Origin: Sphingomonas pituitosa NBRC 102491
GTDB taxonomy: Bacteria; Pseudomonadota; Alphaproteobacteria; Sphingomonadales; Sphingomonadaceae
Length of the DNA stretch: 64,000 nt
Assembly: GCF_001598435.1 (NCBI RefSeq)
Contig: NZ_BCYY01000018.1
Location: forward strand, 45,901 to 109,900
Direction of reading: 5' to 3'
Under the pieces are notes generated by a model that searched no databases, was not told the origin of the DNA, and saw nothing but the letters and a program-made list of their open reading frames with translations. Both the position numbers and the translations under genes were made by a program. Below, in pieces: positions 8,139-16,343 of the stretch (its first letter is position 1; each line of letters starts with the position of its first letter).

Positions 8139-8384
8139 CTATGCCGAGTGGCTTTCGCTGATCTTGCGCTCGAGGTGCCCGCGCTCGTGATCATGCACAA
8201 GCTGGCTAAGGGAGGGCTCGTCGAGATCGGCCAAGACATCAGACAGTTTGTCGTGCGGCGCCGCTGAGGGAGCGAAGGACGCTCCGTAGATCTTTCGAAG
8301 CGAGCTTACCAAGGTGTTGCCATGCTTGCGGCTGATTTCCCCATTCTTATCACGGTGACGACCGTGGAGGCCCGGCTGTTCCAT
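8139..8384 (-). CDS. Small conserved hypothetical protein
   Basis: The 81-residue protein contains DKNGEISRKHGNTLVSSLRK, followed by an acidic segment (KLSDVLADLDEPSLSQL) and a charged end. This pattern recurs in small sphingomonad proteins of unknown function, as far as I recall. ATG at 8384 has AGGA at suitable distance; the frame runs on to 8405 without support. It is probably soluble and helical. It sits just upstream of the DDAH-fold enzyme and may share its transcript. The charged helical character would suit a regulator or nucleic-acid binder, but no function can be assigned. Confidence 0.65.
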   Translation of the reverse strand: MEQPGLHGRHRDKNGEISRKHGNTLVSSLRKIYGASFAPSAAPHDKLSDVLADLDEPSLSQLVHDHERGHLERKISESHSA

Positions 8385-8572
8385 ATATCTTCGTCCTAGC
8401 TGCACTGCTTGAGCAGCTGAAACGCGAGACCACGTTTGCGGCTCCCTTCGGCAACGAGCGCTGACACCTTAGTGGCGCTCGATCGACCTGATCCCGCAAA
8501 CTTCAGTTCGGTCGCCCACCATCCCGTTGGCCTCGCGCCAGAACCGGCACTCAAGTGCTTCAGATGACGCTG

Positions 8573-8969
8573 CTAGCGAGGGGATCCTGCCGAGAAAGAC
8601 GGCGGCGGGGCGGCATAGCGGTTGGCGAGGCGTCGGCAGTATTCGACGCGGCAGAACATGCGTCCTACGGCGCTAAGATCCTTGTAGAGGTTCCACCTAG
8701 GGCAGCTTCTCCCGCGTCAGTTGACCCTTCGCGCCCGTGGGAATCAGCACCCTGCCGCTCGTTGGGGTTCCGATACCACTAGGGTAATAGGGGGCGGCAG
8801 GCGCCCGTTTTCGATCAACCTAAGCCGTTCACAGGGTCTGGCGCGTGACATAGAGGCCCGACGCATCCTTCCAACGGTAGCCTGCCTGCAGCACATCGGC
8901 GATGCCGCTGATCACTCGGCGGTCCTCGCGCCGCGGCACGCATAGCCGCTGCTCACGATCTTTGCCCAT
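8573..8969 (-). mobile_element. Decayed IS5-family transposase remnant
   Basis: No intact frame remains, but two pieces are readable on the minus strand. From 8969 to about 8835 the translation contains REDRRVISGIADVLQAG and RWKDASGLY, the N-terminal signature of IS5/IS427-type transposases, ending at a stop codon. From about 8698 to 8573 another frame gives RMFCRVEYCRRLANRYA, the C-terminal signature of the same enzyme. The catalytic middle is gone and the frames differ, so the element is dead. I found no clear terminal inverted repeats. It indicates past transposition in this segment. Confidence 0.7.
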
Positions 8970-9071
8970 ACGGGCTGATATGAGCGTAGCCCGAACCTAC
9001 ATCATGGAATGTGCAAGCGCTGTCGCGGGCCGAAGAGAGGCATACGGTGGAAGGTGCAAGGAGAAGCAAAC

Positions 9072-9512
9072 TTGAGATATGCAACGACGCGATATGAAGC
9101 CGGCGAGGGCGATCGCCAGCTTAATCTCTTCTCCTTCGACGGCACCTACAGATGCCTCTCTTTTGCATCTGATGAAGGCGTCGCTGCGGCTCTGATGCCC
9201 GGTAGAGCCGAGGCCGACTGTATCGCAATCGAATCCGGGATCCTTCCCGTCGGCGCAACGTTCGCGACCGCTGCCCGTGCCGCTGAGGCAGCGAGCATCC
9301 TTGCGCCGACGCAAAGTGACGCGAATCGTAAGGCCCATCCGCTAGAAGAGGTCCGATTGAAGTTTTCGCAGAGCTTGCTGATTGCGAGGAGCGCGCAAAT
9401 TGACGAGGCTCGAAGCGCGCAGGCGCGACAGCGCCACGCAGACGACGCGCGTCGCTACGAGTCGCTTGTCGCTGCGATAACGCAGGCAGCTTCTCAGGGA
9501 GGTCTCCATTGA
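9072..9512 (+). CDS. Hypothetical protein in the accessory segment
   Basis: The frame is open from 9009, but TTG at 9072 has AAGGAGA seven bases upstream and gives 146 residues. The N-terminal 40 residues are mixed beta-like (QLNLFSFDGTYRCLSF). The rest is helical and rich in alanine, glutamate and arginine (RSAQIDEARSAQARQRHADDARR), possibly a coiled coil. There is no signal peptide or membrane segment, and I do not recognise the family. It lies alone between the IS remnant and tRNA-Phe, and the reading frame could be fortuitous. Confidence 0.45.
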   Translation: MRYATTRYEAGEGDRQLNLFSFDGTYRCLSFASDEGVAAALMPGRAEADCIAIESGILPVGATFATAARAAEAASILAPTQSDANRKAHPLEEVRLKFSQSLLIARSAQIDEARSAQARQRHADDARRYESLVAAITQAASQGGLH

Positions 9513-10055
9513 CCCAAGCCCGTGGGGCTCCGCCTCAGCTCAGCCGCAATGTCGCTGCGCTGCCATTGTGACGACACCTCGATGAGAGGAAAACGCCTTC
9601 GCATCCTGCACCAGCCATGCCAGGCGTGATAAGTGGGTGATCCCTGGGGCGTGCCCGCCGGTCAAGAGCCTGGTCTGCTCAGCTCGAGAGGAGACGAACC
9701 GCTGAACGATCCGGAGGGTTCGACATGTGGGTCTCAATGGCCCTTGTGGCACCCGCAGTAGGGGTTGTGAGCCGGATCGGTCGTGATGCGATAATCCGCG
9801 TCGCAGCCGTAAGGGTGCGTTGTGGCTTAAGCTTTCTACGACGAATCGCGTGGGTTGCTCACGCCTATACAAGATGAGGAGTGGAAGGGCGGTGGCCACC
9901 CTACACAAAACTCCGCAAAGTTGATTATCAAACCGCACACGACGCGCGTTCTACGCTCTCGTTAGGGCGTCTAACGTGCGTAAACGTGCGCTAGGGGCAC
10001 GTAAGCGTGCAGATCGCCTCTGCTAATGTGTGCGATTACTGTGCGGAAAGGTGGA
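9513..10055. other. Non-coding stretch next to tRNA-Phe
   Basis: About 540 bases with no supportable gene on either strand. Between 9970 and 10010 there are short related repeats (AACGTGCG, AAACGTGCG and an inverted GGCACGT) that can form a small hairpin. I see no integrase gene and no copy of the tRNA 3' end here. It may be decayed island DNA. Confidence 0.45.
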
Positions 10056-10131
10056 TGGTGCCCGGGGACGGAGTCGAACCGCCGACACTGCGATTTTCAG
10101 TCGCATGCTCTACCAACTGAGCTACCCGGGC
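10056..10131 (-). tRNA. tRNA-Phe (GAA)
   Basis: A complete cloverleaf on the minus strand: acceptor GCCCGGG paired with CCCGGGC, D arm GCTCAGTTGGTAGAGC, anticodon loop with GAA, T arm with GTTCGACTC, and an encoded CCA end at 10058 to 10056. Its 3' end faces the accessory segment, the usual orientation when an island has inserted at a tRNA gene. Confidence 0.97.
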
Positions 10132-10162
10132 ACACCGGCGGAGCCGCCGGGGAGCGCGCCTG

Positions 10163-10345
10163 TTAGTCGGGGAATTCGTGGCTGTCCAGCCCCGAATGCA
10201 CATTTGTTTCGGCAGGCTCGCCGGGGACGCGATAGCCTTCGCCCAGCCATTGCAGCAGGTCGCGATCCTTGCAGCCGCGGCTGCAGAAGGGCTTGAAGTC
10301 GGCGGTGCTGGGCGTGCCGCAGATCGGGCAGGCGTCGCGGGGCAT
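10163..10345 (-). CDS. yacG: YacG-type zinc protein, putative DNA gyrase inhibitor
   Basis: This 60-residue protein has the YacG zinc knuckle: CPIC at residues 6 to 9 and CSRGC at 21 to 25, then DRDLLQWLGEGYRVPG. YacG in Escherichia coli binds GyrB and inhibits DNA gyrase. A longer open frame continues upstream, but it lies inside the neighbouring gene; ATG at 10345 gives the normal family length. It ends the infA-maf-RNase-yacG run, five bases after the RNase gene, so it is probably co-transcribed with it. The acidic tail (HSGLDSHEFPD) is typical of alphaproteobacterial members. Confidence 0.92.
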   Translation of the reverse strand: MPRDACPICGTPSTADFKPFCSRGCKDRDLLQWLGEGYRVPGEPAETNVHSGLDSHEFPD

Positions 10346-10350
10346 GCGGG

Positions 10351-11301
10351 TCACTCCTTGGGGGTCACGAACTGGACCGCGCCGCCCATGCGCCGGGCGA
10401 GCGTCTCGGTCCAGTCGGGCTCGCGCGCCAGGCGGCGGGCGATTCGGGTATCGACCATATGGGTGGCCGGCACCGGCGGGGGAAGGCGTTCCAAGCGACG
10501 CAGCTCGGCGCGGGTCGCCGCACCCACCGGATCGGCGTGGAGCAGCTCGGGCAGCGAGGGGCGGGTGCGGCGGCGGACGATCTGGAGGAAGCCGAAGCCG
10601 TTCACCGCGGTGCGCTCGAACGGCTGGGGCAGCGCGGCGTCGATCGCCTCGGCAACGGCGTTGCGCGCCGCCTTGCTGCTCAGCGTCGGGAAGTCGATGC
10701 CGATCGAGCCGCCGATGCCAAATCGCTCGATCGCGCGGGCGACGGCGTGGGCGGCGGCGATCGACAGGGGTTCGAGCGGGCCCGATCCGTCGACGTCGAA
10801 CAGCGTCATCGCGGGCGTGGGGGACATGCGCAGCGCGCCGCCTGGGAAGGCAATCTCGCCGGTATAGGCTTCGTCGAGCAGTTCGGACCAGCCGGCCTCT
10901 TCCAGTGCGTCGGCCTCGTGCGGGCGTGGGGTGCGCACGGGATGATCGCTGGCAGTGATGCGGGCAAGCAGGTCCGGGCCGTCGCCCAAGGGGGCTTCGG
11001 CGGGCGCGGGGACGGCCTTGGGGAGCTTGGCGCGGCCGGGTTCGGGGATCGCCTCGCGGACGATCTTCACCTTCAGCGGCGCGCCTTGCGTGATGCTCTT
11101 GGGCAGCGGATCGCACAGCGCCTCGCCGCCCCGGTCGAGCGTCACCTTGCCGCTGGATTTATCGGCGAGTCGTGCCCCGCAGATCGCGCCGACCTGCGGG
11201 CCGGTGCCGGCGAGCTCGATCCGTGCCTTCCAGATCACCCCGCGCGCGACGAGGGCGGCGCGGTTCTCGCCGATCCCCGCCTCGTACAGCCACTCAGCCA
11301 A
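10351..11301 (-). CDS. Ribonuclease E/G-family protein, short form
   Basis: The 316-residue protein begins at a TTG overlapping the maf stop (MAEWLYEAGIGENRAALV), a beginning common in sphingomonad RNase E/G-like proteins of this locus. Residues about 20 to 100 form an S1-like RNA-binding region. The catalytic core follows, with TPAMTLFDVDG near 165 supplying acidic metal ligands. It lacks the long scaffold tail of RNase E and is shorter than RNase G, so it is a minimal version. Its likely role is endonucleolytic processing of rRNA or mRNA in the cytosol. Its place between maf and yacG is a recurrent arrangement. Confidence 0.85.
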   Translation of the reverse strand: MAEWLYEAGIGENRAALVARGVIWKARIELAGTGPQVGAICGARLADKSSGKVTLDRGGEALCDPLPKSITQGAPLKVKIVREAIPEPGRAKLPKAVPAPAEAPLGDGPDLLARITASDHPVRTPRPHEADALEEAGWSELLDEAYTGEIAFPGGALRMSPTPAMTLFDVDGSGPLEPLSIAAAHAVARAIERFGIGGSIGIDFPTLSSKAARNAVAEAIDAALPQPFERTAVNGFGFLQIVRRRTRPSLPELLHADPVGAATRAELRRLERLPPPVPATHMVDTRIARRLAREPDWTETLARRMGGAVQFVTPKE

Positions 11302-11872
11302 GGGGGTAGCCGGCGGCGGCGAGCAGCGCGCGCGCCTCGAACACCGGCAGGCCGACGACGCCCGAATGGCTGCCGGAGAGGAAGCGCACGAACGCCTCGG
11401 CCTTGCCCTGGATAGCATAGCCGCCCGCCTTGCCCATGCCTTCGCCGCTGGCGACGTACCAGTCGATATCGGCATCGCTGAGGCGCTTGAAGGCGACGAC
11501 GGTGTCGGACACGCGGGTGCGGGCCTTGCCATCGGCGCCGATCACGCAGAGCGCGGAGAGGCAGTGGTGGCGACGGCCGGAGAGCAGCGCCAGCATGCGG
11601 CGCAGATCGGCCTCGTCCGCGGGCTTGCCGAGGATGCGGCGGCCGACGGCGATGGTGGTGTCGCCGGCAAGGACGATCTCGTCGGGGGCACGCGTCACCG
11701 CATGCGCCTTGGCGGTGGCGACGCGCAGCACATAGGGGCGCGGCAGTTCGCCGGGGCGGACATCCTCGTCCACATCGGGCGCAGCGACGCGATCGGGCGC
11801 GGCGCCGATCCGGGTGAGCAGATCAAGCCGTCGCGGCGAAGTGGAAGCGAGCACGAGCCGCATGGGCGGCAC
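11294..11872 (-). CDS. maf: Maf-family nucleoside triphosphate pyrophosphatase
   Basis: The 192-residue protein has the Maf signature LASTSPRRLDLL near the N terminus, LAGDTTIAVGRRILGKP in the middle, and GKAGGYAIQGKAEAF toward the end. Maf proteins hydrolyse dTTP/UTP or modified nucleotides to monophosphates and pyrophosphate, a housecleaning function in the cytosol. The start lies four bases downstream of infA, and the stop overlaps the RNase start by eight bases, so the genes form one transcription unit. Which Maf subtype it is cannot be settled from sequence alone. An alternative ATG lies three codons further in. Confidence 0.93.
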   Translation of the reverse strand: MPPMRLVLASTSPRRLDLLTRIGAAPDRVAAPDVDEDVRPGELPRPYVLRVATAKAHAVTRAPDEIVLAGDTTIAVGRRILGKPADEADLRRMLALLSGRRHHCLSALCVIGADGKARTRVSDTVVAFKRLSDADIDWYVASGEGMGKAGGYAIQGKAEAFVRFLSGSHSGVVGLPVFEARALLAAAGYPLG

Positions 11873-11876
11873 CCGC

Positions 11877-12095
11877 TTACTTGAAGCGGTAGGTGATGCG
11901 GCCCTTGGTCAGGTCGTACGGGGTCAGCTCGACGAGCACCTCGTCGCCGACCAGCACGCGGATGCGGTTCTTGCGCATCTTGCCGGCGGTGTGGCCGAGA
12001 ATCTCATGATCGTTCTCAAGCCGGACGCGGAACATGGCGTTGGGGAGAAGCTCCACAACCTGTCCACGCATTTCAAGCAGTTCTTCTTTGGCCAA
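11877..12095 (-). CDS. infA: Translation initiation factor IF-1
   Basis: The 72-residue protein is a single OB-fold that binds the ribosomal A site during initiation. Family hallmarks are visible: [18 protein letters not shown] at the start, [20 protein letters not shown], and [16 protein letters not shown] at the end. The frame extends far upstream to 12362 through a repeat-rich spacer, but the true start is the TTG at 12095, which gives the universal length. It leads the infA-maf-RNase-yacG unit. The promoter must lie in or beyond the palindromic repeat region upstream. Confidence 0.97.
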   Translation of the reverse strand: MAKEELLEMRGQVVELLPNAMFRVRLENDHEILGHTAGKMRKNRIRVLVGDEVLVELTPYDLTKGRITYRFK

Positions 12096-12231
12096 AAAAT
12101 GCCTCTCAGGGATTAGCGCGCGTAAAAGTGCGTCGCCCTTACAGCGCTGGAAGGAAAAAGGGAAGGCGGCGCGGAACACGCGCGTCTTCCTTCGGGATGT
12201 GGGGAGTTGGCGGTAGGAGGGCAAGGTTGAT

Positions 12232-12410
12232 AAATCCTCCCCTGCGCAGCAGGGGAGGGGGACCGCCGCCAAAGGCGGTGGTGGAGGGGCCGCCGCGATC
12301 TGCGGCGGTTGTTCCTGCACCATCGGCGCTTTCTGCGCCTTCCGGCGCAGCCCCTCCACCATTCGCTAGCGCGAACGGTTCCCCTCCCCCAGCAAGCTGG
12401 AGGAGGATTT
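12232..12410. repeat. Composite palindromic intergenic repeat
   Basis: Nested inverted repeats fill the space between infA and hppA. The outer arms are AAATCCTCC (12232 to 12240) and GGAGGATTT (12402 to 12410). Inner arms are GTGGAGGGGC (12281 to 12290) and GCCCCTCCAC (12350 to 12359), with smaller hairpins inside each half. The element is mosaic, like REP/BIME-type sequences, and could also terminate hppA transcription. Confidence 0.75.
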
Positions 12411-12417
12411 GACGTCC

Positions 12418-14607
12418 TCAGTGCGTGCCGCCGCCCGCCAGCGCCGCGAGCAGCAGCAGGGCGACGATGTTGGTGATCTTGATCATCGGGTTCACCGCCG
12501 GGCCGGCGGTATCCTTGTACGGATCGCCCACCGTGTCGCCGGTGACCGCCGCCTTGTGGGCATCGCTGCCCTTGCCGCCGTAATTGCCGTCCTCGATATA
12601 TTTCTTCGCATTGTCCCAGGCGCCGCCGCCGCTGGTCATCGAGATGGCGACGAACAGGCCGGAGACGATCACACCGAGCAGCATCGCGCCCACCGTGGCG
12701 AAGCCCTGTTCCTTGCCCGCCACCGCGGCGATCAGGAAATAGACCGCGATCGGACTGAGCACCGGCAGCAGCGAGGGGATGATCATCTCGCGGATCGCCG
12801 CCTTGGTGACGATGTCGACGGTGCGGGCATAATTGGGCCGGCTGGTGCCCGCCATGATGCCCGGATTGTCGCGGAACTGGGCGCGGACGTCCTCCACCAC
12901 CGATCCCGCCGCGCGGCCGACCGCGGTCATGCCGAACGCGCCGAACAGATAGGGAAGCAGCGCGCCGAGCAGCAGCCCGACGATGATGTACGGGTTGGAG
13001 AGCGAGAAGTTGACCGGCCCGGTCAGCCCCAGCGCGTCGTGATAATGGTCGAGGTCGGTGGTGTAGGCGCCGAACAGCACCAGGGCCGCCAGCGCCGCCG
13101 AGCCGATCGCATAGCCCTTGGTCACCGCCTTGGTGGTGTTGCCCACCGCGTCGAGCGCGTCGGTCTTGTGGCGGACATCGTCGGGCAGGCCCGCCATTTC
13201 GGCGATGCCGCCGGCATTGTCGGTCACCGGGCCATAGGCGTCGAGCGCGACCACCATGCCGGCCAGCGCCAGCAGCGAGGTGGCGGCGAACGCCACGCCG
13301 AGGATGCCGGCGATCTGATAGGTGGCGATCACCGCGACGACGATCACCAGCGTCGGCAGCGCGGTCGATTCGAGGCTGATCGCGAGGCCCTGGATGACAT
13401 TGGTGCCGTGGCCGGTGACCGAAGCCTTGGCGATGGATTTCACCGGGCGGAAGTTGGTGCCGGTGTAATATTCGGTGATCCACACCAGCAGGCCGGTGAC
13501 GACCAGGCCGATCATCATGCACCAGAACAGGCCCATGCCGGTGACGTTCGGCATCGCGGTAGCCGCGGCCACCGCATCGGCCGAAAGCGAGCTGCCGTCG
13601 AGCAGCGCGGAAGGCTCGCCCAGGGAGGCGAGCGAATCCTGCATCCGTCCGCCCAGCACATAATAGGTGGCGCCGTAGATCGCCGGGACCGACAGGATCA
13701 CGGTGGTCCAGAAACCCTTGTAGAGCGCGCCCATGATCGACTGGTTGGCGCCTAGCCGCACCATATAGGTGCCGAGGATCGAGGTGATGATGCACACGCC
13801 CCCGACCAGCAGCGGCAGGGCCATCAGCCGGGTGAGCAGCACGGTATCGATGCCGCGCAACAGCAGCGCGATCGTCACCATGGTCAGGCCCAGCGTGACG
13901 ACATAGGTTTCGAACAGATCGGCGGCCATGCCGGCGCAGTCGCCGACATTGTCGCCGACATTGTCGGCGATCACGGCAGGGTTGCGGGGGTCGTCCTCCG
14001 GAATGCCGGCTTCTACCTTGCCGACCAGATCGGCGCCGACATCGGCCGCCTTGGTGAAGATGCCGCCGCCCAGCCGCGCGAAGATCGAGATCAGCGAGGC
14101 GCCGAAGGCGAGCGTCGACAAAGTGAGCACGACGATACGGTCGTTCGGGGCATGGTGCGCCACTTCGACGAGATACCAGAACAGCACCGCGATCGAGAGC
14201 AGGCCGAGACCCGCCACCAGCATGCCGGTGATCGCGCCGGAGCGGAAGGCGAGGGTGAGCCCGCCCTGCAGGCTGCCGCGCGCCGCTTCGGCCGTGCGCA
14301 CGTTCGCGCGGACCGAGATGTTCATGCCGACGAAGCCGGCCACGCCGGACAGGATCGCGCCGATCAGGAAGCCGATGGTGGGGATGGGCCCCAGCGTGAG
14401 GAACAGCACGACGCCGACAACGGCACCGACCACGGCGATGGCGGTATATTGCCGCGTCAGATAGGCCTTGGCGCCTTCCTGGATGGCGGCGGCGATATCC
14501 TGCATCTTGGCATTGCCGGCCGGTGCGCGCAGCACCTGCTGACTCGTGAAAAATCCATAGGCCACGGCGATCAGGCCGCAGACGATGGCGAAATAGACGA
14601 TCGTCAT
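12418..14607 (-). CDS. hppA: Membrane-bound proton-translocating pyrophosphatase (K+-independent type)
   Basis: The 729-residue membrane protein has about 16 hydrophobic segments and the substrate motifs of vacuolar-type pyrophosphatases: [29 protein letters not shown] and [16 protein letters not shown]. It couples pyrophosphate hydrolysis to proton export across the inner membrane. The lysine in GNTTKA, where K+-dependent enzymes have alanine, marks the K+-independent class. The frame runs on to 14751, but the ATG at 14607 begins [11 protein letters not shown], a normal first membrane helix. It is a single gene flanked by a palindromic repeat downstream and a hairpin upstream. Confidence 0.96.
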   Translation of the reverse strand: MTIVYFAIVCGLIAVAYGFFTSQQVLRAPAGNAKMQDIAAAIQEGAKAYLTRQYTAIAVVGAVVGVVLFLTLGPIPTIGFLIGAILSGVAGFVGMNISVRANVRTAEAARGSLQGGLTLAFRSGAITGMLVAGLGLLSIAVLFWYLVEVAHHAPNDRIVVLTLSTLAFGASLISIFARLGGGIFTKAADVGADLVGKVEAGIPEDDPRNPAVIADNVGDNVGDCAGMAADLFETYVVTLGLTMVTIALLLRGIDTVLLTRLMALPLLVGGVCIITSILGTYMVRLGANQSIMGALYKGFWTTVILSVPAIYGATYYVLGGRMQDSLASLGEPSALLDGSSLSADAVAAATAMPNVTGMGLFWCMMIGLVVTGLLVWITEYYTGTNFRPVKSIAKASVTGHGTNVIQGLAISLESTALPTLVIVVAVIATYQIAGILGVAFAATSLLALAGMVVALDAYGPVTDNAGGIAEMAGLPDDVRHKTDALDAVGNTTKAVTKGYAIGSAALAALVLFGAYTTDLDHYHDALGLTGPVNFSLSNPYIIVGLLLGALLPYLFGAFGMTAVGRAAGSVVEDVRAQFRDNPGIMAGTSRPNYARTVDIVTKAAIREMIIPSLLPVLSPIAVYFLIAAVAGKEQGFATVGAMLLGVIVSGLFVAISMTSGGGAWDNAKKYIEDGNYGGKGSDAHKAAVTGDTVGDPYKDTAGPAVNPMIKITNIVALLLLAALAGGGTH

Positions 14608-14760
14608 AGAGTGGCATCCTCCCCTGCACTTGCGGGTCGCGGCGCGCGCCGGATCAGTCCAGTCTCGTCCGCAAGGGCAAAGGGTATAGCAATAGGGGGA
14701 TGGCGCAAGGCGATTGGGATGGGAGATGCAAGGACTGCGCCCTCCTTCCACCCCGTCGCC

Positions 14761-14780
14761 ATTCCCGCGGAGGCGGGGAT
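14761..14780 (-). terminator. Hairpin after the DUF1440 gene
   Basis: An 8-bp stem (ATTCCCGC with GCGGGGAT, one wobble) with a GGAG loop lies 26 bases past the stop of the DUF1440 gene and well before hppA. It probably separates the two transcripts. The sequence resembles half of the repeat at 60668. Confidence 0.45.
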
Positions 14781-14805
14781 GACGGCTTGTGGCGGGGGAG
14801 GGGTC

Positions 14806-15291
14806 TTACCGCGCGCCCGCGATGATCCGCCGCACGCCCTCCAGCACCCAGCCATAGACGAGGTGCGAGGCTGCGCCATATGCATGGACCGAGGCCGGCG
14901 TGTTGGTCGGCCCGCTGCCCAGGCCGAGCGCCGGCACCGCGCCTTCGTCGAGCAGCGCGGAGGTGACGACGCCGTAGGCGCCGCCGAAGCCGGAGGCCGC
15001 TTCCGGCCGGTATTCGGTAATCAGGCCGTAGATGCCGCCCAGCACGCCGCCGACGATGTAATGCACCGCCTGTCCGGAAGCCTCGCGGTACGGCTCCGGC
15101 ACCTTGTCGCCCGTGGTCGCCTCGACCACCACGTCTGCGGCCTTGACCGTCGCGGGGTCGCCGTCGCTCTGGTCTTCCTTGGGGATCAGCTTGCCCGCCT
15201 GGTTCTGGAACGCGGCCATCGCGGCCGAGGCGACCAGGCCGGCGGTGACGCCCGCGAGAAGGCCGATCAGGGGACGGGGGTTCGATGCCAT
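14806..15291 (-). CDS. DUF1440 (YagU-like) membrane protein
   Basis: The 161-residue protein begins with a hydrophobic helix (LIGLLAGVTAGLVASAAMAAF) and has further membrane-compatible stretches around YIVGGVLGGIYGLI and LVYGWVLEGV. It resembles the YagU/DUF1440 family of inner membrane proteins, linked to acid resistance in E. coli but poorly understood. ATG at 15291 is chosen because the upstream extension to 15603 is arginine-rich and not family-like. It is transcribed in the same direction as its neighbours, 68 bases after the TraB/GumN gene. Three transmembrane segments are likely. Confidence 0.75.
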   Translation of the reverse strand: MASNPRPLIGLLAGVTAGLVASAAMAAFQNQAGKLIPKEDQSDGDPATVKAADVVVEATTGDKVPEPYREASGQAVHYIVGGVLGGIYGLITEYRPEAASGFGGAYGVVTSALLDEGAVPALGLGSGPTNTPASVHAYGAASHLVYGWVLEGVRRIIAGAR

Positions 15292-15359
15292 GCGTGCTGC
15301 TCCAAACGGGGATGCGGCGGGGCGCCGCACCGAAGAAAAGCGTGCCCCGCCGAACGCGA

Positions 15360-16298
15360 TCAGTAGCGGATGCGCTCCGCCTTCACCTGATCCCTGGCGA
15401 GGAACGCCTGGACACTGTCGGCACCTGCCAGATGGCCGGCGCCCACTGCCAAGAACACCGTTCCCGGCTTTTGGAGCCGTGCCTCGATCCATTTCGCCCA
15501 GCGCGCATTGCGATCGGTCAGGAGGATCTTCGCGAGTTCGGGGGTGTCGCGCATGCCTTCGTTCATCGTTGCGCCCAGCGCTTCGGGATCGCCCGCGGCC
15601 CATTGGTCGATCATCCGCCCGAGCTCGGTGCCGAGCTTGGGATAATCCTCCACTGCCGAGCCGAGAAAGGCGAGCTGGAGCTCCGGCGACATGCTCGAGA
15701 AATAGCCGAGCTGCTGTTCCGCGGTCTCCAGCCCGATCACCGGCTTGCCGGCATCCTTCGCAGCGCTGGTCAGCACCTTCTCCGCGCCGCTGGCGGGGTC
15801 ATAGCCGAGCTTGGGCAGCCCGGCGACGCTGAGCGTGATGCCTGCCACCCAGGGCTGCAGCGCATCGAACGCCGCGGGCGGCGCGCCGATATCTGCCATC
15901 GCCTTCAGATAGGCGTCGCGCTTGTCGGCGGGCAGCTGTTCGGCGATCGGCTTGGAGCCCGGCGGTGCCAGCGCCGTCTTCACCAGCAGCCCCTGCATCG
16001 CGGCGGGGTCCGGCTCGATCAATTCGAGCACCAGCGTGTCGCTCTTGTCGAAGGCCGTCTTCACCGCCGAATCGAACCAGCTGAGGCCGGGCTTCAGCAC
16101 ATGCACGGTGCCGAACAGATAGATGGTGGTGTCGGCATCCTTGACGACCCACAGTGCCGGATCGGCCGGGCGGCTCTGCACGGCGGGCGCAGCGGCCGGG
16201 GCGGCCTGGCCCCAGGCCAGCGGGCTGAACAGCAGCGCCAGCGGCGCGGCGGCGACGGCGAACAGCGACTTCAACTTCACGCCGGAAAACTCCCCCAA
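15360..16298 (-). CDS. TraB/GumN family protein, exported
   Basis: The 312-residue protein has an N-terminal signal sequence (LFAVAAAPLALLFSPLAWGQA) and the TraB/GumN fold, seen as TTIYLFGTVHVLKPG near residue 60, ELIEPDP near 92 and FLAVGAGHLAGADSVQAFL near 285. The GTVH and GAGHL motifs, with conserved Glu and His, resemble metal-dependent Tiki-type proteases, so a periplasmic hydrolase is plausible; no substrate is known. A GTG eight codons further in could also be the start. It stands alone between the formaldehyde genes and DUF1440. Confidence 0.85.
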   Translation of the reverse strand: MGEFSGVKLKSLFAVAAAPLALLFSPLAWGQAAPAAAPAVQSRPADPALWVVKDADTTIYLFGTVHVLKPGLSWFDSAVKTAFDKSDTLVLELIEPDPAAMQGLLVKTALAPPGSKPIAEQLPADKRDAYLKAMADIGAPPAAFDALQPWVAGITLSVAGLPKLGYDPASGAEKVLTSAAKDAGKPVIGLETAEQQLGYFSSMSPELQLAFLGSAVEDYPKLGTELGRMIDQWAAGDPEALGATMNEGMRDTPELAKILLTDRNARWAKWIEARLQKPGTVFLAVGAGHLAGADSVQAFLARDQVKAERIRY

Positions 16299-16343
16299 AT
16301 GGGCCGGCGAAGCCCCGCGCTCCGCCGGTGTACTGGTCCTATA

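Noticed and set aside
9540..9938. 132-codon minus-strand frame next to tRNA-Phe
   Set aside because: No ribosome binding site, arginine- and leucine-rich shadow composition, no family resemblance.
9970..10010. Short repeats of AACGTGCG as possible iterons or an attachment site
   Set aside because: Copies are few, short and imperfect, and they do not match the tRNA-Phe 3' end.
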